Origin: CAJXNP01 sp050305935
Lineage (GTDB): Bacteria > Bacteroidota > Bacteroidia > Cytophagales > Cyclobacteriaceae
Reading direction: 5' to 3'
Length of the DNA stretch: 8,603 nucleotides
Assembly: GCA_050305935.1 (NCBI GenBank)
Contig: JBNLGG010000108.1
Location: forward strand, 1 to 8,603
Below, one piece after another: positions 1-6,538 of the stretch. The number at the start of each line of letters is the position of its first letter. The first letter of the stretch is position 1. The notes under the pieces are model-generated. The model did not search any database. It saw only the letters and a list, made by a program, of their open reading frames with translations, and had not been told where the DNA came from. Made by a program: the position numbers and the translations under genes.

Positions 1-8
1 TCGTTGTC

Positions 9-32
9 AAAAAAAAGAATTTTTATAATTCT
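9..32 (-). terminator. Possible AT-rich intrinsic terminator of the efflux operon
   Basis: Read on the minus strand, a 6-bp perfect stem (AGAATT / AATTCT, plus-strand positions 27-32 and 16-21) with a 5-nt loop is followed at once by a run of seven T (plus-strand A at 9-15). It lies about 145 nt beyond the stop codon of the outer-membrane channel gene, so it could end the four-gene efflux transcript. The stem is all but free of G-C pairs and would be weak, so this is a plausible call only. No other better hairpin with a T-tract was seen between positions 1 and 176, and no gene was recognised in that stretch. Confidence 0.3.
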
Positions 33-176
33 CTCAAGAAGTTCCACATCTCAGGATCAGAGGTAAAAAGGTATTTTGTCGTACACCGTATTTAAGGTGT
101 GGTTACTCAAATTAATTGATTGATTACAATCCTAGGAAGTCTTTACCCCTAAATGAAGTGACCCTACAGATTGATA

Positions 177-1490
177 TTAATACTCAGCTTCCAGCAGATG
201 ACCGGCCAGTTGCAGTAGGGCTAGCTCAGCAATTTTTGCATCATATTTCGCCTGATTAAATCGTAGCTTGGCATTGAGCAAATTAATCTGTGCCTGACGG
301 AAGACAATGGAGGTGATCTGACCCAGCTTATTTTGCTCCTCCGTCCTGTCGAAATTGCGCTCGTTGGTTTGCAGGTTTTTTGTTTCTGCCTTCAATACAA
401 ATAAAGCATTTTGATAAAATCCCCAGGCATTGTGCACATCTCTTTCCAGGCCTTGTTTGGTCTGCTTTGCAATGATCTGGTTGTTTTCCAAACTGATTCT
501 GGAATTCTGGATCCTCGTACTAGTCGTTCCGCCATCAAAAATATTCCAGCTCAAAGTCACTCCGGCAGAGGTTCCGGATTGAGTTTGGGAAAATGGCAGA
601 AAATTGTTTGGAGGACTTTTTTGCCATCGATATCCTGCGTTCAGATCAACCCTGGGTACATAGCCTGATCTGGCCATACCTATTTCATATTCTGACTGCC
701 GAACAAACGAACTGTTTTGCATAACAAACACGTTATTGTCCAGCGCATCTTCTAACAGTGCGTCCTCGTCCAGACCCTCCATGTAGTTAATCGTGGTATC
801 AACATCAAATTCAATCTGTACGTCCCTGGCCAAAATCACATTGAGATTTCGCTTGACGTTATCGAGCTCCTGCGAAATATTCAGGTAATTGATACTGTCT
901 GTGTTAAAATCCACTTCTGCATTTAATACGTCCAATTGTGTATTCTGCCCGTATTCGTACCCATATTTCGCCCGCAAAAGCCTTTCCCGTGATATCGCTA
1001 AGGTTTGAAGCTGATTCGTCTTATTTTCCGATAACCGCGCTACCTGGTAGTACACTCTGAACAATTCCAAAATGGTTGACTCTGAAATTTGCCTGGCCTG
1101 TAATTCCGACAAATTCATTTGTTCCTGCAATCGCTCAAAATTGTACCGCCTGTTCATCCCATCAAATAGGCGATAGTTAAGAGCAATATTCGAACTCATG
1201 TTAGTTCCGGTGACATTCCTCGTGACTGCGGAGTCTGAATTATTGGTGATATTGTTATTGGAATAGGTGGCTCCGGCAGACGCAGAAAGGGTAGGTAAAT
1301 ACCCGCTGTTTAAAATGTCGGCATTGTTCTCCGCCACTTCCATGTTGTTATTGGCGATTTTAATGTCATAGTTGTTTTCGAAAGCAATATTGATCGCCTC
1401 TTCCTTCGTGAGAACACTCTGGCTCAATGCAATTTGGGCAAGGCTTAGGAAAACAATGATTATATATATGCTATTAGTGTACTTCATCAT
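177..1490 (-). CDS. TolC-family outer-membrane efflux channel protein
   Basis: Outer-membrane channel of the tripartite RND pump encoded by this operon, forming the beta-barrel and periplasmic alpha-tunnel exit duct. From the chosen start it is 437 aa, normal for the family. An N-terminal signal peptide (residues about 1-24, hydrophobic core IYIIIVFLSLAQIAL, likely cleavage near ALS-Q) is followed by the two tandem outer-membrane-efflux (OEP) repeats. The internal duplication is easy to see: SGYLP (62-66) matches SGYVP (275-279), and the strand ending LFDG (108-111) matches IFDG (317-320). The tunnel helices around 174-222 match those around 386-430. Start choice: the frame extends to a TTG at 1508, but ATG codons at 1490 and 1487 put the positively charged n-region of the signal peptide directly at the N terminus, so 1490 is preferred. 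The start overlaps the end of the permease gene by 17 bp, implying translational coupling. Substrate unknown. Confidence 0.93.
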   Translation of the reverse strand: MMKYTNSIYIIIVFLSLAQIALSQSVLTKEEAINIAFENNYDIKIANNNMEVAENNADILNSGYLPTLSASAGATYSNNNITNNSDSAVTRNVTGTNMSSNIALNYRLFDGMNRRYNFERLQEQMNLSELQARQISESTILELFRVYYQVARLSENKTNQLQTLAISRERLLRAKYGYEYGQNTQLDVLNAEVDFNTDSINYLNISQELDNVKRNLNVILARDVQIEFDVDTTINYMEGLDEDALLEDALDNNVFVMQNSSFVRQSEYEIGMARSGYVPRVDLNAGYRWQKSPPNNFLPFSQTQSGTSAGVTLSWNIFDGGTTSTRIQNSRISLENNQIIAKQTKQGLERDVHNAWGFYQNALFVLKAETKNLQTNERNFDRTEEQNKLGQITSIVFRQAQINLLNAKLRFNQAKYDAKIAELALLQLAGHLLEAEY

Positions 1491-4400
1491 ATTCAGCTTT
1501 TTGTTCAATTACAGCTCGTTCTACTTCTTCCGGTCCGGGCTTATTGCCCGACCACATCCATTTCCAATGTACCTTTATGCTATTACCAAGCGACAGCAAC
1601 ATGGGCAGCATGACGAGCGTAAGGAGCGTGGCCATCATAATGCCATAGGCAATGGAGATTGCCATTGGAATAAGAAACTGTGCCTGGCGGCTTTTCTCAA
1701 AAATAAGTGGCGCCATACCGGCGACTGTTGTGAGCGAGGTAAGGAAAATCGCCCGAAACCTTGATTTACCGGCTTCAAAAAGGGCATCTTCAAATTTTAA
1801 TCCCTCCTTCAAAAAACCATTAAACTTACCGATCAATACCAATCCGTCATTGACGACAATACCGATCAACGCAATGATCCCCAGGAAAGAAAGGATGTTA
1901 ATTGGAAATCCATGGATCCAATGTCCCCAGGCTACTCCAATCAAACTGAATGGGATCATCAGGATCAGTAACAGCGGCTGACTAAATGACCGGAACGTAA
2001 AGGCAATGATGATAAATATGAGAAACAAAATCACCCACAATACTTTTCTGGCAGAACTAGTCGTTTTATTTGCCTCCCTGTTTTGCCCTTCGTAGGAAGG
2101 TTTAACCGTCGGGTATTTAGCCAAAATCGCTGGCAGGATTTTTTGTTTTACGTCTGTCATAATATCAGTAGCGCTGACTGATGGATCCTTCAGGTCGGCA
2201 TCTACGCGGATCTCGCGAATTCCGTCCAGGTGATTAATAGATATCTCCCCTCGAATGATCTCATAGCTCGCAATTTCTTTCAAAGGAACACGCTGGCCTG
2301 TCGGGCTCACCACACGCATATCACTTAGGTTTTGGATCGACGACCGGGTATCGCGATCATATCGCACCCACACACGTATCTCATCGCGTCGTCGCTGAAA
2401 CCGCTGTACCTGCAGGCCAAAGAAACCACTTCGCACCTGGCTGATCACGTCGTTTAACTGAAAGCCTAAGGGGTAGGCGCTTTCCTTTAATTTGATCTTT
2501 ATTTCCTTGATTCCTTCGGGATCATTGTCCGCTACATCTTTTAGGAGACCATTGTGCTTTAGCTGCTCTTTTAATTCTGTTTTAGCCCCTTTTAATTCAG
2601 CAATATTATTACCCATCAACGAGACAGAAATTGGTTTACCCCCGAAATTTCCACCAGAGCCAAACTCGATACTTTCCACTCCATGGAGGATGCCTACCTT
2701 GTCACTGATCGCCGACGCAATCATAAAGGAGGGAAAATCGCGCTCCTCACCGGGCAATAAGTTCACATCGAGTGAGGCATTGGAAGTCCCTGGACCAATT
2801 CGCTTGATAACATTTTCGACCACCTGCTTGCCTTCCGACTGCCGTTTGGTAAATTCTTCATTTACTTCCCAGGCAGCTTTTTCAACGATTGAAATGACCG
2901 AGTCAGTAAGCATTTCATTTGTCCCCTGCGGCATTTCCAGGGTGATGCTCACCCTGTCACTGGCTACTTGCGGAAAAAATTGGCTTCTGATTATTCCACC
3001 ACCTATCGCACCCATTGTTATCAATAGCAGGGCTATAGGAATGGCGAAACCTAAAAACTTATGCTTGAAAAAGAATTTCAAATACGGGGCATAAAGTTTA
3101 TCCCGCATCCAATCCATAAATCTTTCGGCCCATGCATTAAACCAGTAAGTTTTTTGTTCCCTGGTCAGTGCCTTGCTATGCGCCACATGTGAGGGCAAAA
3201 TAATGACAGCTTCAATCAGGGAAACAGACAGGGTAAGAATTACAATAACAGAAACTTCCCCAAAGAATTCTCCAATCCTTCCCTCTAAAAAGAAAAAGGT
3301 GGAGAAAGCTACCAGGGTAGTCAAAATCGCGGAAACAATGGCGGGTAATACTTCCATGGTACCATCAATGGCTGCCTTGATCGCATTTTTCCCCTGTTCA
3401 TAATGGAAATAAATATTTTCGGCAATGACAATACCATCATCCACCAGGATACCGATCACGATGATCATCCCAAAAAGTGACAACACGTTGATCGTCACAC
3501 CTAATCCACTTGCAAAAATGAACATTCCCAGAAAGGCAATTGGCAAGCCAAAAGCTACCCAAAATGCCAGACGTGGCTTCAGAAAGAGAGCCAGAAAAAT
3601 GAGGACCAAAATGGCTCCCATTGTTCCGTTTTTCAGTAGAAGCTTCGTTCGCTGTACAATAACATCCGACCGGTCAGACGTGACACTTAAATGGACATTT
3701 TCATGGGTATCATTAAATTTTTCGATGTAGTCCATCGTATTACGGGCGGCAAAAACCATGTCTTCGGAATTGGTCGTACTGACCGTGATGGCCACAGATG
3801 GCTCGCCGTTAAAATAAAGCCGGTCGGGATTTTCTGACCACCGGTCACGAACCTCAGCCACATCCCCCAGCCTGATCTTGTTACCTGAACCATCGGCTTT
3901 GACGACTACATAATTCAGCTCATCGCCGTGATATACCCTGTTATTTACCCGGATCAGGTATTCTTCGGTTTCGGTCTTGATAGACCCGCCGGTAACCAGT
4001 ATATTGGTATTTGCCACCGCATTGGCCACCTCCCTGAAGGTAAGATTGTAAGCCCGAAGCTTATCTTCATTTACCGCAATCTCTATCTCTTCAGCCGGGT
4101 AACCCGTTACTTCTACCTGTGAAATCCCATCTATCGCACGCAAGTCGGTCTCCACCTCACGGGCAATATCTTTAAGCGATTTAAGCGAAATATTTTCCCC
4201 ACTGACCACTAATGAAATTGCTTCTGTTCTGAAGATATCTTTTGAAATTACGGGAGGTTCCATGCCTATCGGGTAGGAAGGCACCCTGTCCACAGCATTT
4301 TTGATATCCTGAAGGACAACATCTACATCATACCCTTTTTCTACCTCAATCATGATACGGGCGCTGTTCTCAGACGAGGTGGATGTAAAACGGTCCACCC

Positions 4401-4629
4401 CCACGATACCACGGATATTGTCTTCAATTTTGAGCACCACCCCTTCTTCCATTTCCTGCGGAGAAGCACCCGGATACACCACGCTGATCGAGATCATCCT
4501 CGATTCGTTCAGCGGAAAAAAGGATGACTTTAACCGTAACATGCCCGCTAATCCAAGAAGGAATACTCCAAGGATGACCGCATTCGCAGCTACGGGATAT
4601 TTGATAAAATATGAAATTACCTTGCGCAT
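1474..4629 (-). CDS. RND-family inner-membrane efflux permease (AcrB/HAE-like)
   Basis: Proton-driven inner-membrane transporter of the tripartite pump. At 1051 aa it has the usual RND length and architecture. TM1 lies at about 12-30, a first large periplasmic (porter/docking) loop at about 31-335, TM2-TM6 at about 336-480, and TM7 at about 525-545. A second periplasmic loop spans about 546-860, and TM8-TM12 lie at about 862-1012. The conserved proton-relay aspartate pair is present in TM4 as GILVDDGIVIAENI (D397, D398). In TM10 the equivalent stretch is GIVVNDGLVLIGKF (N927, D928), so the position of the AcrB TM10 lysine is occupied by Asn, as in many non-enterobacterial RND proteins. The TM4 motif and the lack of a metal-type signature favour a hydrophobe/drug (HAE-like) rather than a heavy-metal exporter, but the substrate is inference. 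The ATG lies 4 bp after the adaptor stop codon, and the 3' end overlaps the channel gene. No frameshift or truncation was seen. Confidence 0.95.
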   Translation of the reverse strand: MRKVISYFIKYPVAANAVILGVFLLGLAGMLRLKSSFFPLNESRMISISVVYPGASPQEMEEGVVLKIEDNIRGIVGVDRFTSTSSENSARIMIEVEKGYDVDVVLQDIKNAVDRVPSYPIGMEPPVISKDIFRTEAISLVVSGENISLKSLKDIAREVETDLRAIDGISQVEVTGYPAEEIEIAVNEDKLRAYNLTFREVANAVANTNILVTGGSIKTETEEYLIRVNNRVYHGDELNYVVVKADGSGNKIRLGDVAEVRDRWSENPDRLYFNGEPSVAITVSTTNSEDMVFAARNTMDYIEKFNDTHENVHLSVTSDRSDVIVQRTKLLLKNGTMGAILVLIFLALFLKPRLAFWVAFGLPIAFLGMFIFASGLGVTINVLSLFGMIIVIGILVDDGIVIAENIYFHYEQGKNAIKAAIDGTMEVLPAIVSAILTTLVAFSTFFFLEGRIGEFFGEVSVIVILTLSVSLIEAVIILPSHVAHSKALTREQKTYWFNAWAERFMDWMRDKLYAPYLKFFFKHKFLGFAIPIALLLITMGAIGGGIIRSQFFPQVASDRVSITLEMPQGTNEMLTDSVISIVEKAAWEVNEEFTKRQSEGKQVVENVIKRIGPGTSNASLDVNLLPGEERDFPSFMIASAISDKVGILHGVESIEFGSGGNFGGKPISVSLMGNNIAELKGAKTELKEQLKHNGLLKDVADNDPEGIKEIKIKLKESAYPLGFQLNDVISQVRSGFFGLQVQRFQRRRDEIRVWVRYDRDTRSSIQNLSDMRVVSPTGQRVPLKEIASYEIIRGEISINHLDGIREIRVDADLKDPSVSATDIMTDVKQKILPAILAKYPTVKPSYEGQNREANKTTSSARKVLWVILFLIFIIIAFTFRSFSQPLLLILMIPFSLIGVAWGHWIHGFPINILSFLGIIALIGIVVNDGLVLIGKFNGFLKEGLKFEDALFEAGKSRFRAIFLTSLTTVAGMAPLIFEKSRQAQFLIPMAISIAYGIMMATLLTLVMLPMLLSLGNSIKVHWKWMWSGNKPGPEEVERAVIEQKAEYDEVH

Positions 4630-4633
4630 CTTG

Positions 4634-5752
4634 CTAATCGTTTTGGATGATCGGGTTTACCTTCATGCCCGGATAAGCGCCCGGCACAATGCGATTGATC
4701 ACGAGATCGCCATCTTCCAGGCCACTGATCAAAGAAAATTTAGACGCATAAAATACCGGCGTTACAGGCTTCAGTGTCAATATGCTGTCCTTCACCACAT
4801 AGATCTCCAGATCATTGATCAACAGGCTCCTTGCCACCTCAAATGTATTTTCCTTTTCTTCACCCACAATCACAGCCTCCAGGTACATCCCTTCCCTCAG
4901 CCCGTCGCCCTTCACCTGGATGAACACCTGCACGGTTTGTGTGGTCGGGTCTACCCGTCCATTGATCCTGATCACTTCTCCCGACCATTCTTTTCCGGTC
5001 GATTCAGCATCCCTCACCGTTACTTTTTTTCCCACTTCTAATGAAGACAGAAGGGATTTGCTGATTGCTACTTCCAATTCGTACACCGAAGGGTCAATGA
5101 ATTCCCCAATCTTTTGACCCTGTCTCACCAATGTTCCGGGTGTTACCAACGCTTCCGTCAGGATTCCATTAAAAGGGGCCCTTAAATTGTACTTCGAAAG
5201 TACAATCTCCATGTTTTTTGTATTGTAGTAGGTAGTGTAGATATTCCTGCCGGTGAGAAAGAACTTTTCCTTTTCGGAGTCGGCTTCCGGTAATTCAGGC
5301 ACCGGTTTATGCATGTCGAAGTTCTTCACATAGTTGTCCCACTTCTGAAAAGCATCCGGATAATCTAACCTCATGTCAGGAAGAATAGAAGTAATCAGGT
5401 TGACCAATGTGCTTTTTTGAGCCTGCAGGTTGGCGGCAAAATCGTTGCTCCTGATTTTGACAATGGTTTGTCCCCTGCTGTAATGGACTCCCGGCTTGAA
5501 TTCCTTCCCGTTCGTTTCCATCACTCCCTGCACTTCTGCAAATATCTCAATCCGGTGCTTCGCCACCAGGCGGCCACTCTCAACCACGGTGACCGGATTA
5601 TTCGAATTTTCCACTTTTTTTACAAAAACCGTTTGGATAATTTCTTCAGAATCGGCTTTTGTTTTCTTTTCGGTTCCTGCTAACATTTTGAAAGCAAAAA
5701 ATCCACCTGCTAATAGGAGGATCCCCAATACAATTGAAATTACTTTATTCAT
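4634..5752 (-). CDS. RND efflux periplasmic adaptor (HlyD/MFP family)
   Basis: Membrane fusion protein that bridges the RND permease and the outer-membrane channel in the periplasm; 372 aa. An N-terminal hydrophobic segment (about 4-24) with no lipobox cysteine suggests a membrane-anchored rather than lipoprotein form. The two halves of the biotinyl/lipoyl-like domain are visible at about 64-100 (KHRIEIFAEVQGVM...) and 188-220 (YNLRAPFNGILTEALVTPG...). The beta-barrel region follows with the family hallmark RVDPTTQTVQVFIQV (266-280), then the membrane-proximal domain to the C terminus. Between the lipoyl halves (101-187) the expected alpha-hairpin is short and is broken by a proline-rich stretch (HKPVPELPEADSEKE, 148-162), followed by an aromatic/Tyr-rich helix (TGRNIYTTYYNTKN). 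This differs from AcrA-type hairpins. The ATG overlaps the end of the MarR gene by 8 bp, and the stop is 4 bp before the permease start, so the gene is in the middle of a coupled operon. Confidence 0.93.
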   Translation of the reverse strand: MNKVISIVLGILLLAGGFFAFKMLAGTEKKTKADSEEIIQTVFVKKVENSNNPVTVVESGRLVAKHRIEIFAEVQGVMETNGKEFKPGVHYSRGQTIVKIRSNDFAANLQAQKSTLVNLITSILPDMRLDYPDAFQKWDNYVKNFDMHKPVPELPEADSEKEKFFLTGRNIYTTYYNTKNMEIVLSKYNLRAPFNGILTEALVTPGTLVRQGQKIGEFIDPSVYELEVAISKSLLSSLEVGKKVTVRDAESTGKEWSGEVIRINGRVDPTTQTVQVFIQVKGDGLREGMYLEAVIVGEEKENTFEVARSLLINDLEIYVVKDSILTLKPVTPVFYASKFSLISGLEDGDLVINRIVPGAYPGMKVNPIIQND

Positions 5753-6218
5753 GATTGATTTTAGTTTCTACTGCAACAACTTCTTCTGTTTTTATGTTTT
5801 CTCTTATTTTTTGAAGGATCAGGATCAACTGTTCCCTTTCCTTTTTTGAAATACCCTTTTCAATTTCACCCACCATCCTGGTAAAGATTGGCTTAGAACT
5901 TTCAAAGGTTTGTCTACCATGTTTGGTAAGATAAATGTGATTGATCCGCCGGTCTGTTTTGGATGGAATTCGTGCTACTAGGTTCCTACCTTCCATGGTA
6001 TTGACTAACCTGGCAAGTGAGCCTTTATCCCTGTTGGTGATAAATGCCAGTTCATTCTGTGGTCGTCCATCTTCATCGATCAGAACTTTCAAAAGCAGCC
6101 ATTGCTCTTTTGACAAATCCATTCCGCTGATTTTCATCTTATCGTGCACATAGTTGTCGATCATCTTCATGGTTTTGCCCAACCAGGGTAAAATCGATTT
6201 TTCCAGAATATCTCCCAT
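5745..6218 (-). CDS. MarR-family winged-helix transcriptional regulator
   Basis: First gene of the efflux operon and its likely local repressor. From the chosen ATG it is 157 aa, typical for MarR. The winged helix-turn-helix spans about 35-100: a helix starting DLSKEQWLLLKVL, a recognition helix within NRDKGSLARLVNTMEGR (62-78), and a wing with the family signature SKTDRRINHIYLTKHGR (86-102). The flanking N- and C-terminal helices form the dimerisation region. The frame is open up to a TTG at 6248 (167 aa). That TTG falls inside a TAnnTTTG promoter element, so a transcript from that promoter could not include it. The ATG at 6218 leaves a leader of about 20 nt and is preferred. The stop overlaps the adaptor start by 8 bp. 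A palindrome upstream (6274-6285) is a candidate self-operator. Repression relieved by a pump substrate or another small ligand is the common MarR mode and is inferred here. Activation cannot be excluded. Confidence 0.9.
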   Translation of the reverse strand: MGDILEKSILPWLGKTMKMIDNYVHDKMKISGMDLSKEQWLLLKVLIDEDGRPQNELAFITNRDKGSLARLVNTMEGRNLVARIPSKTDRRINHIYLTKHGRQTFESSKPIFTRMVGEIEKGISKKEREQLILILQKIRENIKTEEVVAVETKINHE

Positions 6219-6245
6219 ATCAGATTTACTTTGGACTTCAGACTG

Positions 6246-6253
6246 CAAAATTA
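6246..6253 (-). promoter_or_regulatory. Bacteroidota-type -7 promoter element for the efflux operon
   Basis: On the minus strand this reads TAATTTTG, a full match to the Bacteroidota housekeeping -7 consensus TAnnTTTG. It would place the transcription start near 6239-6240, about 20 nt before the ATG of the MarR gene at 6218. I saw no good TTTG at the -33 position, which is common in this phylum because the upstream element is poorly conserved. The region around -33 is instead occupied by, or close to, the palindrome at 6274-6285. Confidence 0.55.
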
Positions 6254-6273
6254 GAATAATGTTTCGTTTTTAA

Positions 6274-6285
6274 TTGCATATGCAA
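6274..6285. promoter_or_regulatory. Candidate MarR operator palindrome
   Basis: TTGCATATGCAA is a perfect 12-bp palindrome, 20 bp upstream of the TAATTTTG element of the marR-efflux operon and at the upstream edge of its -33 region. Dimeric MarR proteins usually bind short, A/T-flanked palindromes overlapping their own promoter, so position and symmetry fit an operator for the adjacent regulator. No second clear copy was noticed in the intergenic region. The binding protein is inferred from location only. Confidence 0.45.
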
Positions 6286-6374
6286 CTGTTCCATATTCAA
6301 ATTATATAAACGGTAAGTCACACTAGATGAAAGGCGTCAAATAATAGATGGGATTGGAAGGTGGTTTATGAATA

Positions 6375-6445
6375 TTAGTCGTCCGACGACAAAGAGGACA
6401 AATTCAAATGAAAGCTTTGATGCAGAAAAGTCGTCGGACGACTAA
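6375..6445. repeat. Perfect 16-bp inverted repeat of palindromic arms (REP doublet/REPIN-like)
   Basis: TTAGTCGTCCGACGAC at 6375-6390 is the exact reverse complement of GTCGTCGGACGACTAA at 6430-6445, with a 39-nt spacer. The match stops abruptly at both ends. Each arm also contains its own 13-bp palindrome (GTCGTC-C-GACGAC at 6378-6390 and GTCGTC-G-GACGAC at 6430-6442). The element can therefore fold either as one long hairpin or as two small ones. This architecture, two oppositely oriented short palindromes around a short non-conserved spacer in an intergenic region, is that of a REP doublet/REPIN mobilised by RAYT (Y1-type) transposases. No transposase is present in the window, and no target-site duplication was seen. 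A terminator is unlikely: no T-tract follows either arm and the flanking operons point away from it. A regulator site is the main alternative. Confidence 0.75.
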
Positions 6446-6455
6446 CGCTTCATTT

Positions 6456-6476
6456 GGCTAGGCAAAAACCTAAGCC
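6456..6476. other. Bulged inverted repeat upstream of the ECF sigma promoter
   Basis: GGCTAGG (6456-6462) and CCTAAGCC (6469-6476) can pair as seven base pairs with one unpaired A (6472) around the loop CAAAAA. It ends 40 bp upstream of the TATATTTG promoter element of the ECF sigma gene. No T-tract follows on either strand, so it is not a convincing terminator. It could be a protein-binding inverted repeat or chance. Reported because the symmetry is clear, but function is unknown. Confidence 0.25.
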
Positions 6477-6516
6477 CACCATAAAATTTAAAGGACGGTA
6501 ACTGCCTTTGAATTAC

Positions 6517-6524
6517 TATATTTG
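6517..6524 (+). promoter_or_regulatory. Bacteroidota-type -7 promoter element for the ECF sigma-FecR operon
   Basis: TATATTTG matches the TAnnTTTG consensus exactly. The expected transcription start is about 6530-6531, only 8-9 nt before the TTG start of the sigma factor gene, which would give a very short leader. No good -33 TTTG is seen at the usual spacing; the TTTG at 6507-6510 is too close. This suggests that the sigma factor gene is read, at least in part, by the housekeeping sigma factor. Confidence 0.5.
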
Positions 6525-6538
6525 TAAAAACGACTTTT

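Noticed and set aside
83..100. Small hairpin ACACC/GGTGT downstream of the channel gene as a terminator.
   Set aside because: Only 5 bp with an 8-nt loop, and no immediate T-tract on the minus strand. The AT-rich hairpin at 9-32 is a slightly better candidate.
2492..3094. Long plus-strand open frame antisense to the RND permease.
   Set aside because: It lies wholly inside a clearly real gene on the other strand. Its translation has low-complexity Ser/Pro-rich composition and no recognisable domain.
4352..5041. Plus-strand open frame of 229 codons across the permease-adaptor junction.
   Set aside because: It is antisense to two well-supported genes, and its product is unlike any family I recognise. 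It is a shadow of the coding bias of the opposite strand.
6368..6445. A 25-codon open frame (ATG at 6368, TAA at 6443-6445) spanning the inverted repeat, with a purine-rich AAGGTGG just upstream of the ATG.
   Set aside because: Its sequence is dictated by the palindromic arms and it has no recognisable peptide features. The stop arises from the repeat end, and Shine-Dalgarno-like sequences are not a reliable signal in this phylum. Conservation across relatives would be needed.
6375..6445. The inverted repeat as a bidirectional intrinsic terminator.
   Set aside because: No T-tract follows either arm, and both flanking operons are transcribed away from it, so there is no transcript to end.
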